A stretch of 64,000 bases of DNA from Planctomicrobium sp051465645 (GTDB lineage: Bacteria; Planctomycetota; Planctomycetia; Planctomycetales; Planctomycetaceae): the NCBI RefSeq assembly GCF_051465645.1, contig NZ_CP195790.1:3224001-3288000 (forward strand), in the 5' to 3' direction. Under the pieces are notes generated by a model. The model made no database searches, had not been told where the DNA came from, and was given only the letters and a program-made list of their open reading frames with translations. How positions within the stretch are numbered: position 1 is the stretch's first letter; every line of letters begins with the position of its first letter. Both the position numbers and the translations under genes were made by a program. Below, one piece after another: positions 63,864 through 64,000 of the stretch.

Positions 63864-64000
63864 AACCGGATTCTGGCCCCGGATTGTGGACATCGATCCG
63901 CCAAATCAGTTCGCATATAGCCCCAACTCTCTACCAGTGAACAAGTTCACGCGAACTTGAGTTCAATTCAAGATTACGTGGTCACTTTACCGATAAAACA

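Noticed and set aside
1..64000. CRISPR arrays, insertion sequences, prophage, rRNA
   Set aside because: No spaced direct repeats, transposase motifs, integrase or phage genes, or rRNA-like sequence were found by eye; a covariance or profile search could still reveal small RNAs.

Overview
This window looks like chromosomal DNA of a planctomycete (phylum Planctomycetota, probably order Planctomycetales). That is inferred from gene content: a DUF1559 prepilin-like protein with a C-terminal H-X9-DG type motif, two tandem DUF6268-type outer-membrane proteins, a cytosolic planctomycete-style Ser/Thr kinase, a Tat-exported beta-propeller protein, a squalene-type FAD desaturase (HpnE) and several conserved proteins with no strong family name. 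Gene density is moderate, with many 300-900 nt gaps. There are no rRNA or tRNA genes, insertion sequences, phage genes or CRISPR arrays that I can support.

Layout. 0.1-12 kb: an MMPL/HpnN-like RND transporter, a secreted double alpha/beta-hydrolase, the DUF1559 protein, a MoxR-type AAA ATPase, a Ser/Thr kinase, a DUF151 nuclease-like protein and a Tat-exported NHL protein. 12-20.5 kb: an orphan sulfate-binding lipoprotein, then a translation and cell-wall block (L31 type B, prfA, prmC, murA), then the two DUF6268 proteins facing murA. 20.8-31.5 kb: hemG, then the membrane arm of NADH dehydrogenase (nuoH, J, K, L, M, N) without nuoI, followed by a small helical protein. 31.5-42.3 kb: nnrD-ligA (overlapping), hpnE plus a methyltransferase, hemH, an ATP-grasp/hydrolase pair of unknown function, hemW and a degenerate receiver protein. 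42.6-55.8 kb: a membrane metallophosphoesterase, a pilin-like small protein, asnB, a second MMPL transporter, DUF971, a sugar isomerase-like protein, a Gly-rich TPR protein and a DUF4440 protein. 56-64 kb: two stress-type genes, a zinc alcohol dehydrogenase, an ArsR-SRPBCC operon with a visible operator/promoter, guaA and a sugar ABC-transporter ATPase.

How the genes fit together. Haem synthesis is represented by hemG and hemH; HemW, which inserts haem, is nearby, and so is the respiratory complex I membrane arm. The L31-prfA-prmC-murA order joins translation termination (PrmC methylates the GGQ motif of PrfA) to peptidoglycan precursor synthesis. HpnE and the HpnN-like transporter point to squalene or hopanoid metabolism, but no other hpn genes are in the window. 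The least explained parts are the ATP-grasp/hydrolase pair (38.5-40.5 kb), the pilin-like protein with a Cys/His-rich tail (44.7 kb), the helical protein after nuoN, the Gly-rich TPR protein, and the structured gaps at 43.8-44.7 kb and 49.9-50.9 kb.
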